Part shown: positions 29,454 to 38,732 of the stretch, one piece after another
Numbering within the stretch: the first letter of the stretch is position 1
How the letters are laid out: every line of letters starts with the position of its first letter
Position numbers and translations under genes: made by a program
Origin: Sipunculus nudus
Lineage: Eukaryota; Annelida; Sipuncula; Golfingiida; Sipunculidae
DNA length: 64,000 nucleotides
NCBI GenBank assembly: GCA_026874595.1
Contig: JAPPUL010000079.1
Coordinates: forward strand, 2,041,001 to 2,105,000
Direction of reading: 5' to 3'
The notes under the pieces: generated by a model
Database searches by the model: none
Told to the model about the DNA's origin: nothing
Seen by the model: only the letters and a program-made list of their open reading frames with translations

Positions 29454-30755
29454 TTACATACTATTGGGAAGATATAAAACTATTATTGGAAAGACAGTTA
29501 TAATAAATAAAAACAAAAGCATTATTAGGAAAAAAGGTATTGTTGCTTTTGCAATGTAAAATATATTGTTCTCAGTTAAAGATTGTATTACGAATAGATT
29601 AAAACCTACCGGTGGGGTGATTTGAGCAATTTCTACGACCACTACTAAAAATATTCCAAACCAAATTGGATCAATTCCAACAACTGCAATCATCGGCATA
29701 ATAATTGAAGTTGTTAAAACCACTATAGAAATTCCATCTAGAAAAAGTCCTAACATAATAAAAAATAATGTTAATGCAAATAATAATTGATATTTTGATA
29801 AATTTAATTCTCCTATCCATTCAGCCAAAGAGCTTGGTAGTCCTGTGAAACCCATGGCTACAGTAAGAAAAGAAGCTCCTGTAAGTATAAATGCTATCAT
29901 GCATGATGTTTTGGTTGCTGCCATAAGCCCTTCTTTGAAAATACTCCAATTCAAGGACTTATTTCTCCAAGATAGCAAAAGAGAAAAAATTATCCCAAGC
30001 GAAGCCGCATCTGTAGGTGAGGCTATCCCTAAATAAATAGAACCTACTACTACAACGATTAGTAAAAACACAGGTATTAGCTTGCTGGATAGTTTAATTT
30101 TTTGGATAAAAGAATTTTTGTTATCCATATCTTCTTTAGGTATCTTATCCTTTTTCCTTAAAGACCAAAATATGACATACCCTACAAAACAAAATGATAA
30201 GAGTATACCTGGAAATATTCCTGCAACAAATAATCTTGCAATTGATTGTTCAGTTGCTGCACCATAAACAATTAAAACTATTGAAGGAGGGATTAATAAA
30301 CCTAAAGTTGCTGATGATGCTAAGGTTCCAATCATTAATTCTTTAGGATATCCTCTTTTAGAAAGTTCATTTAAAGATACTTTGCCGATAGTTGCAGCAG
30401 TAGCGGCGGAGGAACCAGATACTGCTGCGAACAAACCACTGCCAAAAATATTTACATGTAATAATTTCCCTGGAAGATATTTAATCCAAGGCGAGAGCCC
30501 TGTGAATATATCATCAGTTATGTTTGAACGAAAAAGAATTTCACCCATCCAAATAAAAAGAGGAAGTGCAGCAAGTGCCCAGGAATTACTATTTCCCCAA
30601 ATGCTTGTTGCTAATATTTGACCAACCGATACATCTGTAAAGAAAACGATAGCAGCAATACCTACACCAATTAAAGAAAATGCAACCCATAAACCAATAG
30701 ACAATAGTGCAAATAAAACTATTATCAGAATTAGAGATAGAAATATAACAGACAT
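29454..30755 (-). CDS. TRAP transporter large permease DctM
   Basis: 433 residues, about 12 hydrophobic helices. Family motifs: LPLFIWMGEILFRSNI, AAVSGSSAATAATIGKVSLNELSKRGYPKELMIGTLASSATLGLLIPPSIVLIVYG, and near the end ITPPVGFNLFVIQSLT. The protein drives sodium- or proton-coupled uptake of an organic acid together with DctQ and a periplasmic DctP. It is intact and is the last gene of the dctP-Q-M order. The substrate is unknown; the neighbouring hydantoinase suggests a lactam or hydantoin. Confidence 0.9.
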   Translation of the reverse strand: MSVIFLSLILIIVLFALLSIGLWVAFSLIGVGIAAIVFFTDVSVGQILATSIWGNSNSWALAALPLFIWMGEILFRSNITDDIFTGLSPWIKYLPGKLLHVNIFGSGLFAAVSGSSAATAATIGKVSLNELSKRGYPKELMIGTLASSATLGLLIPPSIVLIVYGAATEQSIARLFVAGIFPGILLSFCFVGYVIFWSLRKKDKIPKEDMDNKNSFIQKIKLSSKLIPVFLLIVVVVGSIYLGIASPTDAASLGIIFSLLLSWRNKSLNWSIFKEGLMAATKTSCMIAFILTGASFLTVAMGFTGLPSSLAEWIGELNLSKYQLLFALTLFFIMLGLFLDGISIVVLTTSIIMPMIAVVGIDPIWFGIFLVVVVEIAQITPPVGFNLFVIQSLTENNIFYIAKATIPFFLIMLLFLFIITVFPIIVLYLPNSM

Positions 30756-30766
30756 ATTCGGTTACG

Positions 30767-31312
30767 TTAATTTAATGATTTTATTCTATATAGAGCAATT
30801 GATAAATTATCTAGTAAAGCAATAGCTAATATTATTAGTCCAACTAATAATGGAGTTTGAGGTATCCATAAAGGTATTGAAATTATTCCAGTTGTCTTAT
30901 CTCCAAATTCAATTGTTTCAATTATTAATTCTATCATATAAAAAGATGCATAACAAGTTATAAGGGTAGCTATAAATAAAGATGCAATTTCGAAAAATTT
31001 CTGCTGGCTTTCAGTCAACCAATTTATTACTATACTCACTTTTATATGGCCATTATTCTTTAAGGTATAGGCCAAAGATAAAAAGGAAGCTGCTGCAAAT
31101 AAAAACCCTGTAAAATCTGAATAAGAAGGTATATTTAAATCTAGAATTAAATCATCTAGAATTAGTAAAGATAGCTTATCAATAAACACAAATAACACTT
31201 GTAAAAATACTATGATTACAATCATGACTATGCATGTAGCAGCCAATACTCCGCTACTTAAATATAAAAGATTAAGAACTTTTCTTATCATAAGATCTTT
31301 ACAAGCATTCAA
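30767..31312 (-). CDS. TRAP transporter small permease DctQ
   Basis: About 181 residues with four hydrophobic helices and the small-subunit pattern: ASFLSLAYTLKNNGHIKVSIVINWLTESQQKFFEI, then GIISIPLWIPQTPLLVGLIILAIALLDNL. An alternative start at 31291 is possible. It sits 11 bp upstream of dctM and 17 bp downstream of the broken dctP, so it is in one operon. Confidence 0.85.
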   Translation of the reverse strand: MNACKDLMIRKVLNLLYLSSGVLAATCIVMIVIIVFLQVLFVFIDKLSLLILDDLILDLNIPSYSDFTGFLFAAASFLSLAYTLKNNGHIKVSIVINWLTESQQKFFEIASLFIATLITCYASFYMIELIIETIEFGDKTTGIISIPLWIPQTPLLVGLIILAIALLDNLSIALYRIKSLN

Positions 31313-31329
31313 ATTAGTTTAAAGCAAAC

Positions 31330-32304
31330 TTAACTGTTCAAGTACTTTTCTAACATTCTTTTACCATCTTCACTAGCATTTTTTTTCCAATCTTCAATCA
31401 TTTTTTGACCAATCGATTGTAATTGTAATTTTAATTTATCACTTGGCATAGCAACTTTAATGCCTTTGTTTTTTAATTGTCGGGTCTTTTGAGAAGTTTC
31501 CTTCTTACTCATTGTCCAACCTCTTTGTTCTGCTTTTTTAGCTGCTTGGATTATTTTCTGTTGCTCATTTGCACTTAATCTTTCGAAAGCTTTTCTATTG
31601 ATTACAACTATATTTTTGGGAATCCACGCTTGGATATCAGTATAGTGTGATAAGTAATCCCATACTTTTGAATTCACGCCAGTTGATGGAGAAGTAATCA
31701 TAGCCTCCACTCTGCCAGTGCTAAAAGCCTGAGGTATATCTGGTACTTCGACCTGAGTAGCAACAGCCCCAAGCAAACTTGCGAATTTTGCTAAACTAGA
31801 ATTATAACTTCTAAATTTAAGTTTGGACAAATCCCTAATATCATTAATTTTTTTCTTTGTATACAAACCTTGGGGTGGCCAAGGTACTGCGTACAAAACT
31901 TTCATATTTTGTTTTGCAAGTAACTTCTCAACATAAAATTTTTGTATATCCCAAAGTTTTTTAGCTTCTTCGTAATTAGTAACTAAAAATGGTATTGAGT
32001 CAAGTCCAAAAATATTATTGTCATTATTTAGCAGTTAAAGGAAGAACTCACCAGATTGCACTTGATTACTTCTAACAGCCCTTGCAATTTCAGGATGTTT
32101 AAAAAGTGAGGCAGCTGAATGTACTTTTATTTTAATTTTGTTGTTAGTAAGATTTTTGACATCAGTTACAAACTGATGAATATTTTTAGTATGAAATGTA
32201 ACATCAGGATATGGAGTAGCCATATTCCAAGAGATTGCAAAACTTAGTTTACTAAAAACCAAACAAAATGAAATTACCAAGATCTTTATTAAATAACTTT
32301 TCAT
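31330..32304 (-). pseudogene. TRAP transporter binding protein DctP, one in-frame TAA
   Basis: The start at 32304 is favoured by TGGAGGT just upstream and opens a signal peptide (MKSYLIKILVISFCLVFSKLSFA). The reading ISWNMATPYPDVTFHTKNIHQF is typical of the DctP7 fold. A TAA at 32035-32037 follows VQSGEFFL; the same frame continues LLNNDNNIFGLDSIPFLVTNYEEAKKLW, then VLYAVPWPPQGLYTKKKINDIRDLSKLKFRSY to a normal end. Only this stop is seen, where Ser (TCA to TAA) is plausible. The two halves might reinitiate, but a secreted half-protein would not bind solute. Confidence 0.85.
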
Positions 32305-32426
32305 GATCATAACCTCCAAATGAATTAATAAAATAAAAAAGTAAGTAAATAATTAAAGATTAACTATATACTAAATCTACTCTTTAATTATGACAATTAT
32401 AACAATTTTTGTTTAAAAAAAAGTTA

Positions 32427-32460
32427 TTTTTTGCTAATTTATTAATAAATTAGCAAAAAA
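32427..32460. promoter_or_regulatory. 34-bp perfect palindrome upstream of dctP
   Basis: Each arm runs TTTTTTGCTAATTTATT; the two arms meet at 32443/32444 with no spacer. A further TTAGCAAAA direct copy follows at once. It lies about 120 bp upstream of the dctP start and is either an operator or a strong hairpin. Confidence 0.6.
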
Positions 32461-32522
32461 TTAGCAAAATCTTGTTAAGATTATAATAATATTATTAATA
32501 TAATATGCTCAAGGTTCTATCC

Positions 32523-32554
32523 TAGTTAAACATAGAACAATCTATGTTTAACTA
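32523..32554. promoter_or_regulatory. Inverted repeat with 14-bp perfect arms
   Basis: TAGTTAAACATAGA (32523-32536) and TCTATGTTTAACTA (32541-32554) are exact reverse complements separated by ACAA. It could form a hairpin in either transcript or be a dimer-binding operator in the dctP-marR intergenic region. Confidence 0.6.
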
Positions 32555-32571
32555 CTTAATATGGCTTGGGA

Positions 32572-32741
32572 AAAATAAGTATTATAAGCGTTCAAGAATT
32601 AGTGAAGCAAAATTTGGAGAAGGGGGGAGAAGGAGAAATAATCAGGTATTTTTCTTTAGATTTGACAGCTATTCAAATAGCTCAATATAAATCTTTTCAG
32701 TATCAGCTTAGTCCTGTTTTAGCTGGTAAAAGCTTTTTTTA
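32572..32741 (+). mobile_element. IS1595-like transposase N-terminal fragment
   Basis: Forward frames give RSRISEAKFGE, then after a frameshift EIIRYFSLDLTAIQIA. This resembles the start of IS1595-type (ISXO2) transposases, with the pattern RSRISEAKFR and FALDLTAxQIAxLTG. About 50 residues survive. It has landed in the promoter region between dctP and marR. Confidence 0.5.
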
Positions 32742-32764
32742 ATTACTAAAGTGCTATTTGAAAA

Positions 32765-32784
32765 TGTAGCAGTATACTGCTACA
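32765..32784. promoter_or_regulatory. 20-bp perfect palindrome, candidate MarR operator
   Basis: TGTAGCAGTA followed directly by its reverse complement TACTGCTACA. MarR dimers bind palindromes of this size. It lies 250 bp upstream of the marR start. Confidence 0.5.
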
Positions 32785-33034
32785 AAATGTTCTATTAGTT
32801 TATTTAGCTTATATTGAACTTTTATTTTTAATCTACTCATTCTCTCAACTCATTCTCTCAAACATAGTAGCTAACGTTAGTATAAAATAATCTCTTGTTA
32901 TTATTACTTTTCATAGCATTATTTTATTATAATTCTAGACTAGAGCTTTAATAATATAGGCTTTGGTATATTATTAAGTTATTATTCAAATATTTTTTTA
33001 AATGTTATAATGAGTTTATTTACATCAATTTTTA

Positions 33035-33586
33035 ATGAAGAAAAATTACCCTACAAAACATAATAAAAAAGATATTGATAAGATTCCAATAGTTTCTTCC
33101 TCTCATTTAGCAGGAACAGATGATTGGGAAACAAGTGAATTAGAATACTCAATAATAGTTGCTTATAATGCTTTTTCGAGGTGGGTATCATATGCTTTAC
33201 GTGCAGCTGAACCTGAATTAAATTCTTTTAGTCCTATTACTATACTCATTTTACATAACGTTAATCATAGAAAAAAGCCAAAGAAAATATCAGATATTGC
33301 TTTCACTTTAAACATTGAAGATATTCATATAGTCAATTATGCTATAAAAAAATTACTTGCAAACAAGCTTATTACAAGCAAAAAAGAAGGTAAAGAAATT
33401 TTTTATAGTTCGACGGAAAAAGGTCAAAATATTTGTAAAAAGTATGCCAATATTAGAGAAAATTGTCTTTTAAGAACGATTGATTCGTTAGATTTGAATT
33501 ATGAATATATTAGAGATGTTGCTGATATTCTAAGAACTATGTCAGGAATTTATGATCAGGCATCTAGATCTGCATCTTCGCTATAA
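33035..33586 (+). CDS. MarR-family transcriptional regulator
   Basis: 183 residues with a winged-helix core: LNSFSPITILILHNVNHRKKPKKISDIAFTLNIEDIHIVNYAIKKLLANKLI, then ITSKKEGKEIFYSSTEKGQNICKKY (the wing). The wording RWVSYALRAAEPEL before the core fits the subgroup that accompanies aromatic or amino-acid catabolism. It lies upstream of the hydantoinase gene and divergent from the TRAP operon, so it probably regulates one or both. No strong ribosome site precedes the ATG at 33035. Confidence 0.8.
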   Translation: MKKNYPTKHNKKDIDKIPIVSSSHLAGTDDWETSELEYSIIVAYNAFSRWVSYALRAAEPELNSFSPITILILHNVNHRKKPKKISDIAFTLNIEDIHIVNYAIKKLLANKLITSKKEGKEIFYSSTEKGQNICKKYANIRENCLLRTIDSLDLNYEYIRDVADILRTMSGIYDQASRSASSL

Positions 33587-33924
33587 TTGATTTAATTCAT
33601 AAATGCTTTGTAAATCGTGCTTATTTTTATATTATCTATCTTAAATAATGAATTATTTGTAGTTAAAATTTTAGTATTTTCTATACAATTTACCCCCCCC
33701 CCCCCCCCCCTAACTAAGGTTACTTCATTTTAAAATATTATCACTCTAATTATATTAGTTAGAAAAAATATCATATATGCATTTATTTTATTTATAAATT
33801 ATATATATTTTATAAGCAAAGTGAATACATAATTAGAAACAAATAAGTTATTTAGAATTTTTAGTATACTTATGCTCGATTAGCGTTTTTATATTTGATT
33901 TAGGTAAGGGAGTATAATTTAATA
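33587..33924. promoter_or_regulatory. Leader of the hydantoinase gene with an 18-C tract
   Basis: A 338-bp AT-rich spacer. It contains a run of 18 C at 33693-33710, strikingly different from its surroundings, and AAGGGAG shortly before the hydantoinase ATG. TATACT-like boxes near 33865 could be the promoter. Confidence 0.4.
33693..33710. repeat. Poly-C tract, 18 C
   Basis: Eighteen uninterrupted C in an otherwise AT-rich spacer, about 215 bp upstream of the hydantoinase start. Such tracts slip readily in replication. Confidence 0.85.
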
Positions 33925-36900
33925 ATGTCATCAAAAAAAAATAAGCTATGGGACTTTTGGGTAGATATAGGAGGAACATTTACAGATGTAATTGCTTGTG
34001 ATCCTCAAGGGAATGTATACTCTACAAAAATACTATCTGTAAACCCTCAGAAATACAAGGATTCTGCTGTACAAGGAATTAAAGAGATATTAAAAGTAAA
34101 TACAAATGACAATATTCCAGAATATCTAATAAATAATATAAGAGTAGGAACAACAGTTGCAACTAATGCTTTATTAGAAAAGAAAGGGGAGGATGTATTA
34201 TTTATTACTACAAAAGGATTCAAAGATATTCAAAGTATTGGATATCAAGTAAGGCCGAAGTTATTTGATTTGAATATTAATTTGCCTACTCCTTTGTATA
34301 AGGAAGTATTAGAAGTTGATGAAAGAGTCTCTTCAACAGGCGAAGTATTAGTCGCTCTAGATAAAAATCACATTAAAACAACCTTGAAAAAATATTTTAA
34401 AAAAGGATATAGAACTCTTGCAGTTTGTCTAATGCATGCCTTTAATTATAATGAGCATGAAAAAATAATCGGGATATTAGCTAGAGAAATTGGTTTTTCC
34501 CATATTTCTTTAAGTCATGAAGTAAGTCCGGTGCAACGAATTATTTCTAGAGGCTATACGACAGTCTTGGATGCTTATCTTTCCCCAGTTTTAAGAGCAT
34601 ATGTAAATCAAATTGATAGTGCTCTTGGAACTAAAAATAAAGGTTATAAAAATTTATTGTTTATGAAATCAGATGGTGGTTTATGTGAGGCAAATTTTTT
34701 TCAGGGTAAAGATGCTATTCTTTCCGGGCCAGCAGGTGGAGTTGTTGGTATGGTAAAAACTGCCCAAAACTATGGATTTGACAAAATAATCGGATTTGAT
34801 ATGGGAGGCACTTCAACAGATGTGTGTCATTATGCAGGAGAATATGAAAGAATATATAACTATAAAATTTTTGATACTGAGTTAAGCATTCCGATGATGA
34901 ATGTGCATACAATTGCTGCAGGGGGTGGTTCGTTATTAAAATATAAAAACGATAGAATGCAAGTTGGACCAGAAAGTGCCGGTTCAATTCCGGGACCTGC
35001 TTGCTATGGTAAGGGAGGTGAACTGACTATAACCGATTGTAACTTATTGCTTGGCAAGATACAAACTCATAAATTTCCTAAAATCTTTGGCCCTGATGCA
35101 AATCAACCATTAGATTTATCTATTACTAGAAAAAAATTTAATGTACTTGCAAAACAAATTCCCTCATTCAAAAATAAAAAAAATAGATTAGAGCAAATAG
35201 CAGAAGGATTTTTAAAAATAGCTGTAGAAAACATGGCTAATTCAATAAAAAAAATTACTATCCAGAGAGGTCATAATGTTGAAAATTATGTTATTAACTG
35301 TTATGGCGGAGCAGGAGGGCAGCATGTTTGTCAGGTTGCTGATGTACTTGGCGTTAAGAAAATTTTTATACATCAACATGCCGGTGTATTATCTGCTCTT
35401 GGCATCGGATTAGCTAATTTAAATGCAACTAAACAGCATCAATTTTCAAAACCAATTAATAAGCATAAAGAAGCTTTGAAGGTATTAAACAAAATCAATA
35501 CAGAAGCTATAAACGAGTTATTAGAACAAGGAATAAATAAAAATCAAATTAATATAATTAATAAAGCTCATATTCGGACAGTTGGATCAGATAAAAGTTT
35601 AATTATCACATTTGATGATAATGTTGAAAATATGATACAAAAGTTTAATGAAAAACATAAAAAGAGATTCGGTTTTATACCCAAATATGATAATTTAATT
35701 ATTGATATGCTAACAACAGAAGCAATAGCATTTAATGACGAAATAGCATTTAATAATAGCTCTGCTCCAACAACTGCTCATACAGATAATATTAAAATTA
35801 AAAACTATGAAATTAAAAACTATGAATATGTAAAAATGTTCACTATGGGTTTTTGGCATGAAGTTAAATTAGTGAGTAGAAATGATATGGTTATTGGTGA
35901 AACAATTATAGGGCCTGCTGTCATAGTGGAAAAAACTGGTACCAATATTATAGAGCCAAGCTGGCAAGCAAAGATAATATCAACATCGGCAATCCTATTA
36001 ACTAAAGTTGGTTGTGCAAATGATGATTTGTCTTTTTCTAAAGAGGAAGACCCTATTATGCTTGAAATTTTCAATAATTTATTTATGACAATTGCTGAGG
36101 AAATGGGTGATACATTATCAAAAACTGCAAGTTCTGTAAATATGAAAGAACGTCTTGATTTTTCATGTGCATTATTTGATGCAAAAGGAAATTTAGTAGC
36201 AAATGCCCCACATGTCCCAGTACACTTGGGTTCTATGAGTGATAGTATTAAAAAAATGCTTGAAATTAATAAAAATAAAATTAATCCTGGTGATGTTTTA
36301 ATGACTAATAATCCTTTTAATGGAGGAACTCATTTGCCTGATATTACAGTAATAACACCAGTTTTCAACGATGAAGGTAATAAGATTATTTATATTTTAG
36401 CATCTAGAGGTCATCATGCAGATATTGGAGGGATTACTCCAGGTTCATGTCCTCCTGATAGCCAAAAAATCTATGAAGAGGGGGTAGTGATAGACAATTT
36501 TCTTCTCGTAGATAAAGGACAATTTAGAGAAAAAGAATTGCGTATACTTTTATCTTCTGGGGAATATCCATGCAGGAATGTTAATCAAAATGTAGCGGAT
36601 CTATTAGCCCAAATTGCAGCTAATGAGACCGGAATAAGAAGAATGCAAAAAGCAGAGGGAAAATATTCCTATGAAGTAATTAATAAGTACATGCAATATA
36701 TTCAAAATAATGCAGAAAAAAGTGTTGGAGAAGCTATTGCAAATTTAAATGATTATTCTTTTAAACACGACCTTAAATATGAACTAGATAACGGAGATAG
36801 TATAGTATTAAATATTAAAGTTGATACAAAAACAAAAAATGCCACTTTAGATTTTAGTGGGACATCAAAACAAGACAAGTTTAACTACAATGCTCCTTTA

Positions 36901-37593
36901 TCAATTTGTAAAGCAGCTACTATGTATGTTTTCAGAACATTGATAAAATCTGATATTCCTCTTAATGAAGGTTTTCTAAAACCTATTAAAATCATAGCTC
37001 CAAGAGGTACAATAATTAATCCAAATTATCCAGCAGCAGTTATTGCTGGAAATACTGAAATTAGTCAAGCAATAACAAATGCGTTATTTAGAGCCCTGGG
37101 GATTGTTGCATGTTCACAGGGAACGATGAACAATTTTGCTTATGGAAATGAGAAGTTCCAGAATTATGAAACTATATGTGGTGGTACTGGAGCAGGGAAT
37201 GGATTTAATGGTACTACTGTACATAGTCATATGACAAATACTAAAATGCTTGATCCAGAAATTTTAGAAATAAGATATCCTGTTAGGGTTGAAGAAATAT
37301 CAATAAGAAAAGGCTCTGGTGGTAAAGGCAAATGGAATGGGGGTGATGGGCTTATTCGCAAGATACATTTTCTTGAAAAGATGACTGTTACAATTCTTTC
37401 ATCGAGTCGTAAAATAGCGCCATATGGCCTTTGTGGTGGAGAAGCAGGAGCCGTGGGAATAAATTTTATTGAAAAAAAAGATGGTTCTATAATTAACCTT
37501 AAAGGGAATGCTAAAAATATACTTATGCCAGGCGATAGTTTTATTATACATACTCCAGGTGGTGGAGGATATGGACAAAACGATGAAATTTAA
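33925..37593 (+). CDS. Fused HyuA-HyuB hydantoinase / 5-oxoprolinase
   Basis: 1222 residues. The N-terminal HyuA half opens WDFWVDIGGTFTDVIACDP (ATP-grasp/actin-like fold) and carries GFDMGGTSTDVCHYAG and NCYGGAGGQHVCQVADVLGV. The HyuB half starts near residue 710 (DPIMLEIFNNLFMTIAEEMG) and includes NAPHVPVHLGSMSDSI, NNPFNGGTHLPDITVITP and a glycine-rich end. Such proteins use ATP to open 5-oxoproline, hydantoins or related cyclic amides. The fused form is like eukaryotic-type 5-oxoprolinase. Two in-frame micro-duplications near the domain linker (IKNYE twice, IAFN twice) suggest a tolerant hinge. Intact frame. Confidence 0.88.
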   Translation: MSSKKNKLWDFWVDIGGTFTDVIACDPQGNVYSTKILSVNPQKYKDSAVQGIKEILKVNTNDNIPEYLINNIRVGTTVATNALLEKKGEDVLFITTKGFKDIQSIGYQVRPKLFDLNINLPTPLYKEVLEVDERVSSTGEVLVALDKNHIKTTLKKYFKKGYRTLAVCLMHAFNYNEHEKIIGILAREIGFSHISLSHEVSPVQRIISRGYTTVLDAYLSPVLRAYVNQIDSALGTKNKGYKNLLFMKSDGGLCEANFFQGKDAILSGPAGGVVGMVKTAQNYGFDKIIGFDMGGTSTDVCHYAGEYERIYNYKIFDTELSIPMMNVHTIAAGGGSLLKYKNDRMQVGPESAGSIPGPACYGKGGELTITDCNLLLGKIQTHKFPKIFGPDANQPLDLSITRKKFNVLAKQIPSFKNKKNRLEQIAEGFLKIAVENMANSIKKITIQRGHNVENYVINCYGGAGGQHVCQVADVLGVKKIFIHQHAGVLSALGIGLANLNATKQHQFSKPINKHKEALKVLNKINTEAINELLEQGINKNQINIINKAHIRTVGSDKSLIITFDDNVENMIQKFNEKHKKRFGFIPKYDNLIIDMLTTEAIAFNDEIAFNNSSAPTTAHTDNIKIKNYEIKNYEYVKMFTMGFWHEVKLVSRNDMVIGETIIGPAVIVEKTGTNIIEPSWQAKIISTSAILLTKVGCANDDLSFSKEEDPIMLEIFNNLFMTIAEEMGDTLSKTASSVNMKERLDFSCALFDAKGNLVANAPHVPVHLGSMSDSIKKMLEINKNKINPGDVLMTNNPFNGGTHLPDITVITPVFNDEGNKIIYILASRGHHADIGGITPGSCPPDSQKIYEEGVVIDNFLLVDKGQFREKELRILLSSGEYPCRNVNQNVADLLAQIAANETGIRRMQKAEGKYSYEVINKYMQYIQNNAEKSVGEAIANLNDYSFKHDLKYELDNGDSIVLNIKVDTKTKNATLDFSGTSKQDKFNYNAPLSICKAATMYVFRTLIKSDIPLNEGFLKPIKIIAPRGTIINPNYPAAVIAGNTEISQAITNALFRALGIVACSQGTMNNFAYGNEKFQNYETICGGTGAGNGFNGTTVHSHMTNTKMLDPEILEIRYPVRVEEISIRKGSGGKGKWNGGDGLIRKIHFLEKMTVTILSSSRKIAPYGLCGGEAGAVGINFIEKKDGSIINLKGNAKNILMPGDSFIIHTPGGGGYGQNDEI
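35797..35826 (+). repeat. 15-bp tandem duplication in the HyuA-HyuB gene
   Basis: ATTAAAAACTATGAA is repeated exactly (35797-35811 and 35812-35826), encoding IKNYE twice in frame near the junction of the two domains. Confidence 0.85.
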
Positions 37594-37671
37594 ATTAATT
37601 TATTCATAATGAATTTTTATTAATTTACAAGAGATTTAGTTATCATAATAGCTTTCTTTATAGATATCTTG

Positions 37672-37766
37672 CCTTTATTTTTATCTTGCAAAGAATAGAT
37701 CTAGGTGGAGATGTCTTTTTCTTAGATGGTTCTATACCTTTATTTTTATCTTGCAAAGAATAGATC
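37672..37766. repeat. 30-bp perfect direct repeat, 65 bp apart
   Basis: An identical 30-bp unit beginning CCTTTATTTTTATC and ending AGAATAGATC occurs at 37672-37701 and 37737-37766, separated by 35 bp. It is downstream of the hydantoinase gene in a stretch without genes. Two copies only. Confidence 0.85.
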
Positions 37767-37907
37767 CCATATTAAGAAAATATCTAGATATTGGTCATTT
37801 TAGATATATCCTTTAGAATTTAGGTGTATTTTTTATGCATTATTATTTGGAATGGCTAGATTTGCAATGAATAGAGAAGAAATGCCTTTTAACAAAACTT
37901 AAAGGCT

Positions 37908-38051
37908 ATGGGGAAAAAAGCATCAAGTAAAAAAGTAACGCCTGAAATTGCTAAAATAAGAAGAATTGATATTGGTACAGATTCTATATCTTCTAAAAGG
38001 CACAAGAATATTAATTCAACAGCAGATTTAATTAAACTGATAAAAAAATAA
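37908..38051 (+). CDS. Short basic hypothetical ORF
   Basis: 47 codons opening MGKKASSKKVTPEIAKIRRI and ending DLIKLIKK. Strongly basic. I do not recognise it and no clear ribosome site precedes the ATG. It may be a fragment belonging to the insertion-sequence remnant just downstream. Confidence 0.25.
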   Translation: MGKKASSKKVTPEIAKIRRIDIGTDSISSKRHKNINSTADLIKLIKK

Positions 38052-38059
38052 AGAAAAAC

Positions 38060-38275
38060 TGCCAACTTAGTGTCTAGTACAATTATTGAACTACTAAAGC
38101 CTTATAACATACTAATACTTTAAGAGCAGACAGTTGCAAGCAGTTTACTTTCCACGAAAAAAAGCCAATTGTTAAATAATAGACCAAGAAAGGCCTGAAT
38201 TATAAATCGCCGTAAGTACTGTTTTAATAGTAGATTATAAGTAGCACAAAGCTGCACTTAGAATTTGAGCTTAGG
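38060..38275 (+). mobile_element. IS30-family transposase C-terminal remnant
   Basis: Forward frames give STIIELLKPYN, an EQT segment where TADNGxxF is usual, KKSQLLNNRPRKA and, at the end, KLHLEFEL. The order (ELLKPY, then LNNRPRK, then VALxxEFEL) matches the 3' third of IS30 transposases, with stops and a large internal deletion between the DNG motif and NNRPRK. Confidence 0.5.
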
Positions 38276-38401
38276 ATATAGATATGACTAATTCTTAAAA
38301 AAATCGATAATACTCTTGAATCTAAATGAAGTTTATAGTATCCCTGGTAAGTTGTAAAATAGATTTGCCTTGATTTTTTTAATTTTTGTGGACAAATAAA
38401 A

Positions 38402-38677
38402 ATGAATCAACAAGTTGATGGCTGCGCAGAATATGGTCTTTTAAAAGTAAATATGGATTGTTATGTTCGAGTTACAGGAGTGCGTAACGATGCTTTTGTA
38501 GAATTTGACTTTTCTTTTGACGACCCATCAATTTTTTTAGAATTAGTATTACCTATTAAGCAATTTGAAGAGTTTTGTTCACGTCACAAGGTCAAACAAT
38601 TAACTCCAGAACAAGAACAACAAGTTGATTTAGATAAATTAAAGTGGCGGTATGGTCAACCTGGTATTAAAGAGTAG
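38402..38677 (+). CDS. dmpK: Phenol hydroxylase assembly protein DmpK
   Basis: 91 residues, the small first subunit gene of multicomponent phenol hydroxylases. In the family it is not needed for catalysis but helps load iron into the oxygenase. Reading: VNMDCYVRVTGVRNDAFVEFDFSFDDPSIFLELVLPIKQFEEFC, a good match to the family core. First gene of the forward arm. The ribosome site is weak and no sigma-54 promoter pattern was found upstream. Confidence 0.85.
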   Translation: MNQQVDGCAEYGLLKVNMDCYVRVTGVRNDAFVEFDFSFDDPSIFLELVLPIKQFEEFCSRHKVKQLTPEQEQQVDLDKLKWRYGQPGIKE

Positions 38678-38683
38678 ATTTTT

Positions 38684-38719
38684 TATTTAATACATTATTT
38701 AATACATTATTTGATACAT
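38684..38719 (+). repeat. Three tandem copies of a 12-bp unit before dmpL
   Basis: TATTTAATACAT occurs at 38684-38695 and 38696-38707, and TATTTGATACAT at 38708-38719, directly before the ribosome site AGGAGAAG of dmpL. The copy number sets the dmpK-dmpL spacing. Confidence 0.85.
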
Positions 38720-38732
38720 AGGAGAAGATAGA

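Noticed and set aside
37672-37766. Direct repeats as a minimal CRISPR array.
   Set aside because: Only two copies, AT-rich, not palindromic, no cas genes in the window.
38270-38401. Sigma-54 promoter upstream of dmpK, as in Pseudomonas.
   Set aside because: No TGGCAC followed by TTGCA at the right spacing; the best partial match lacks the second box.
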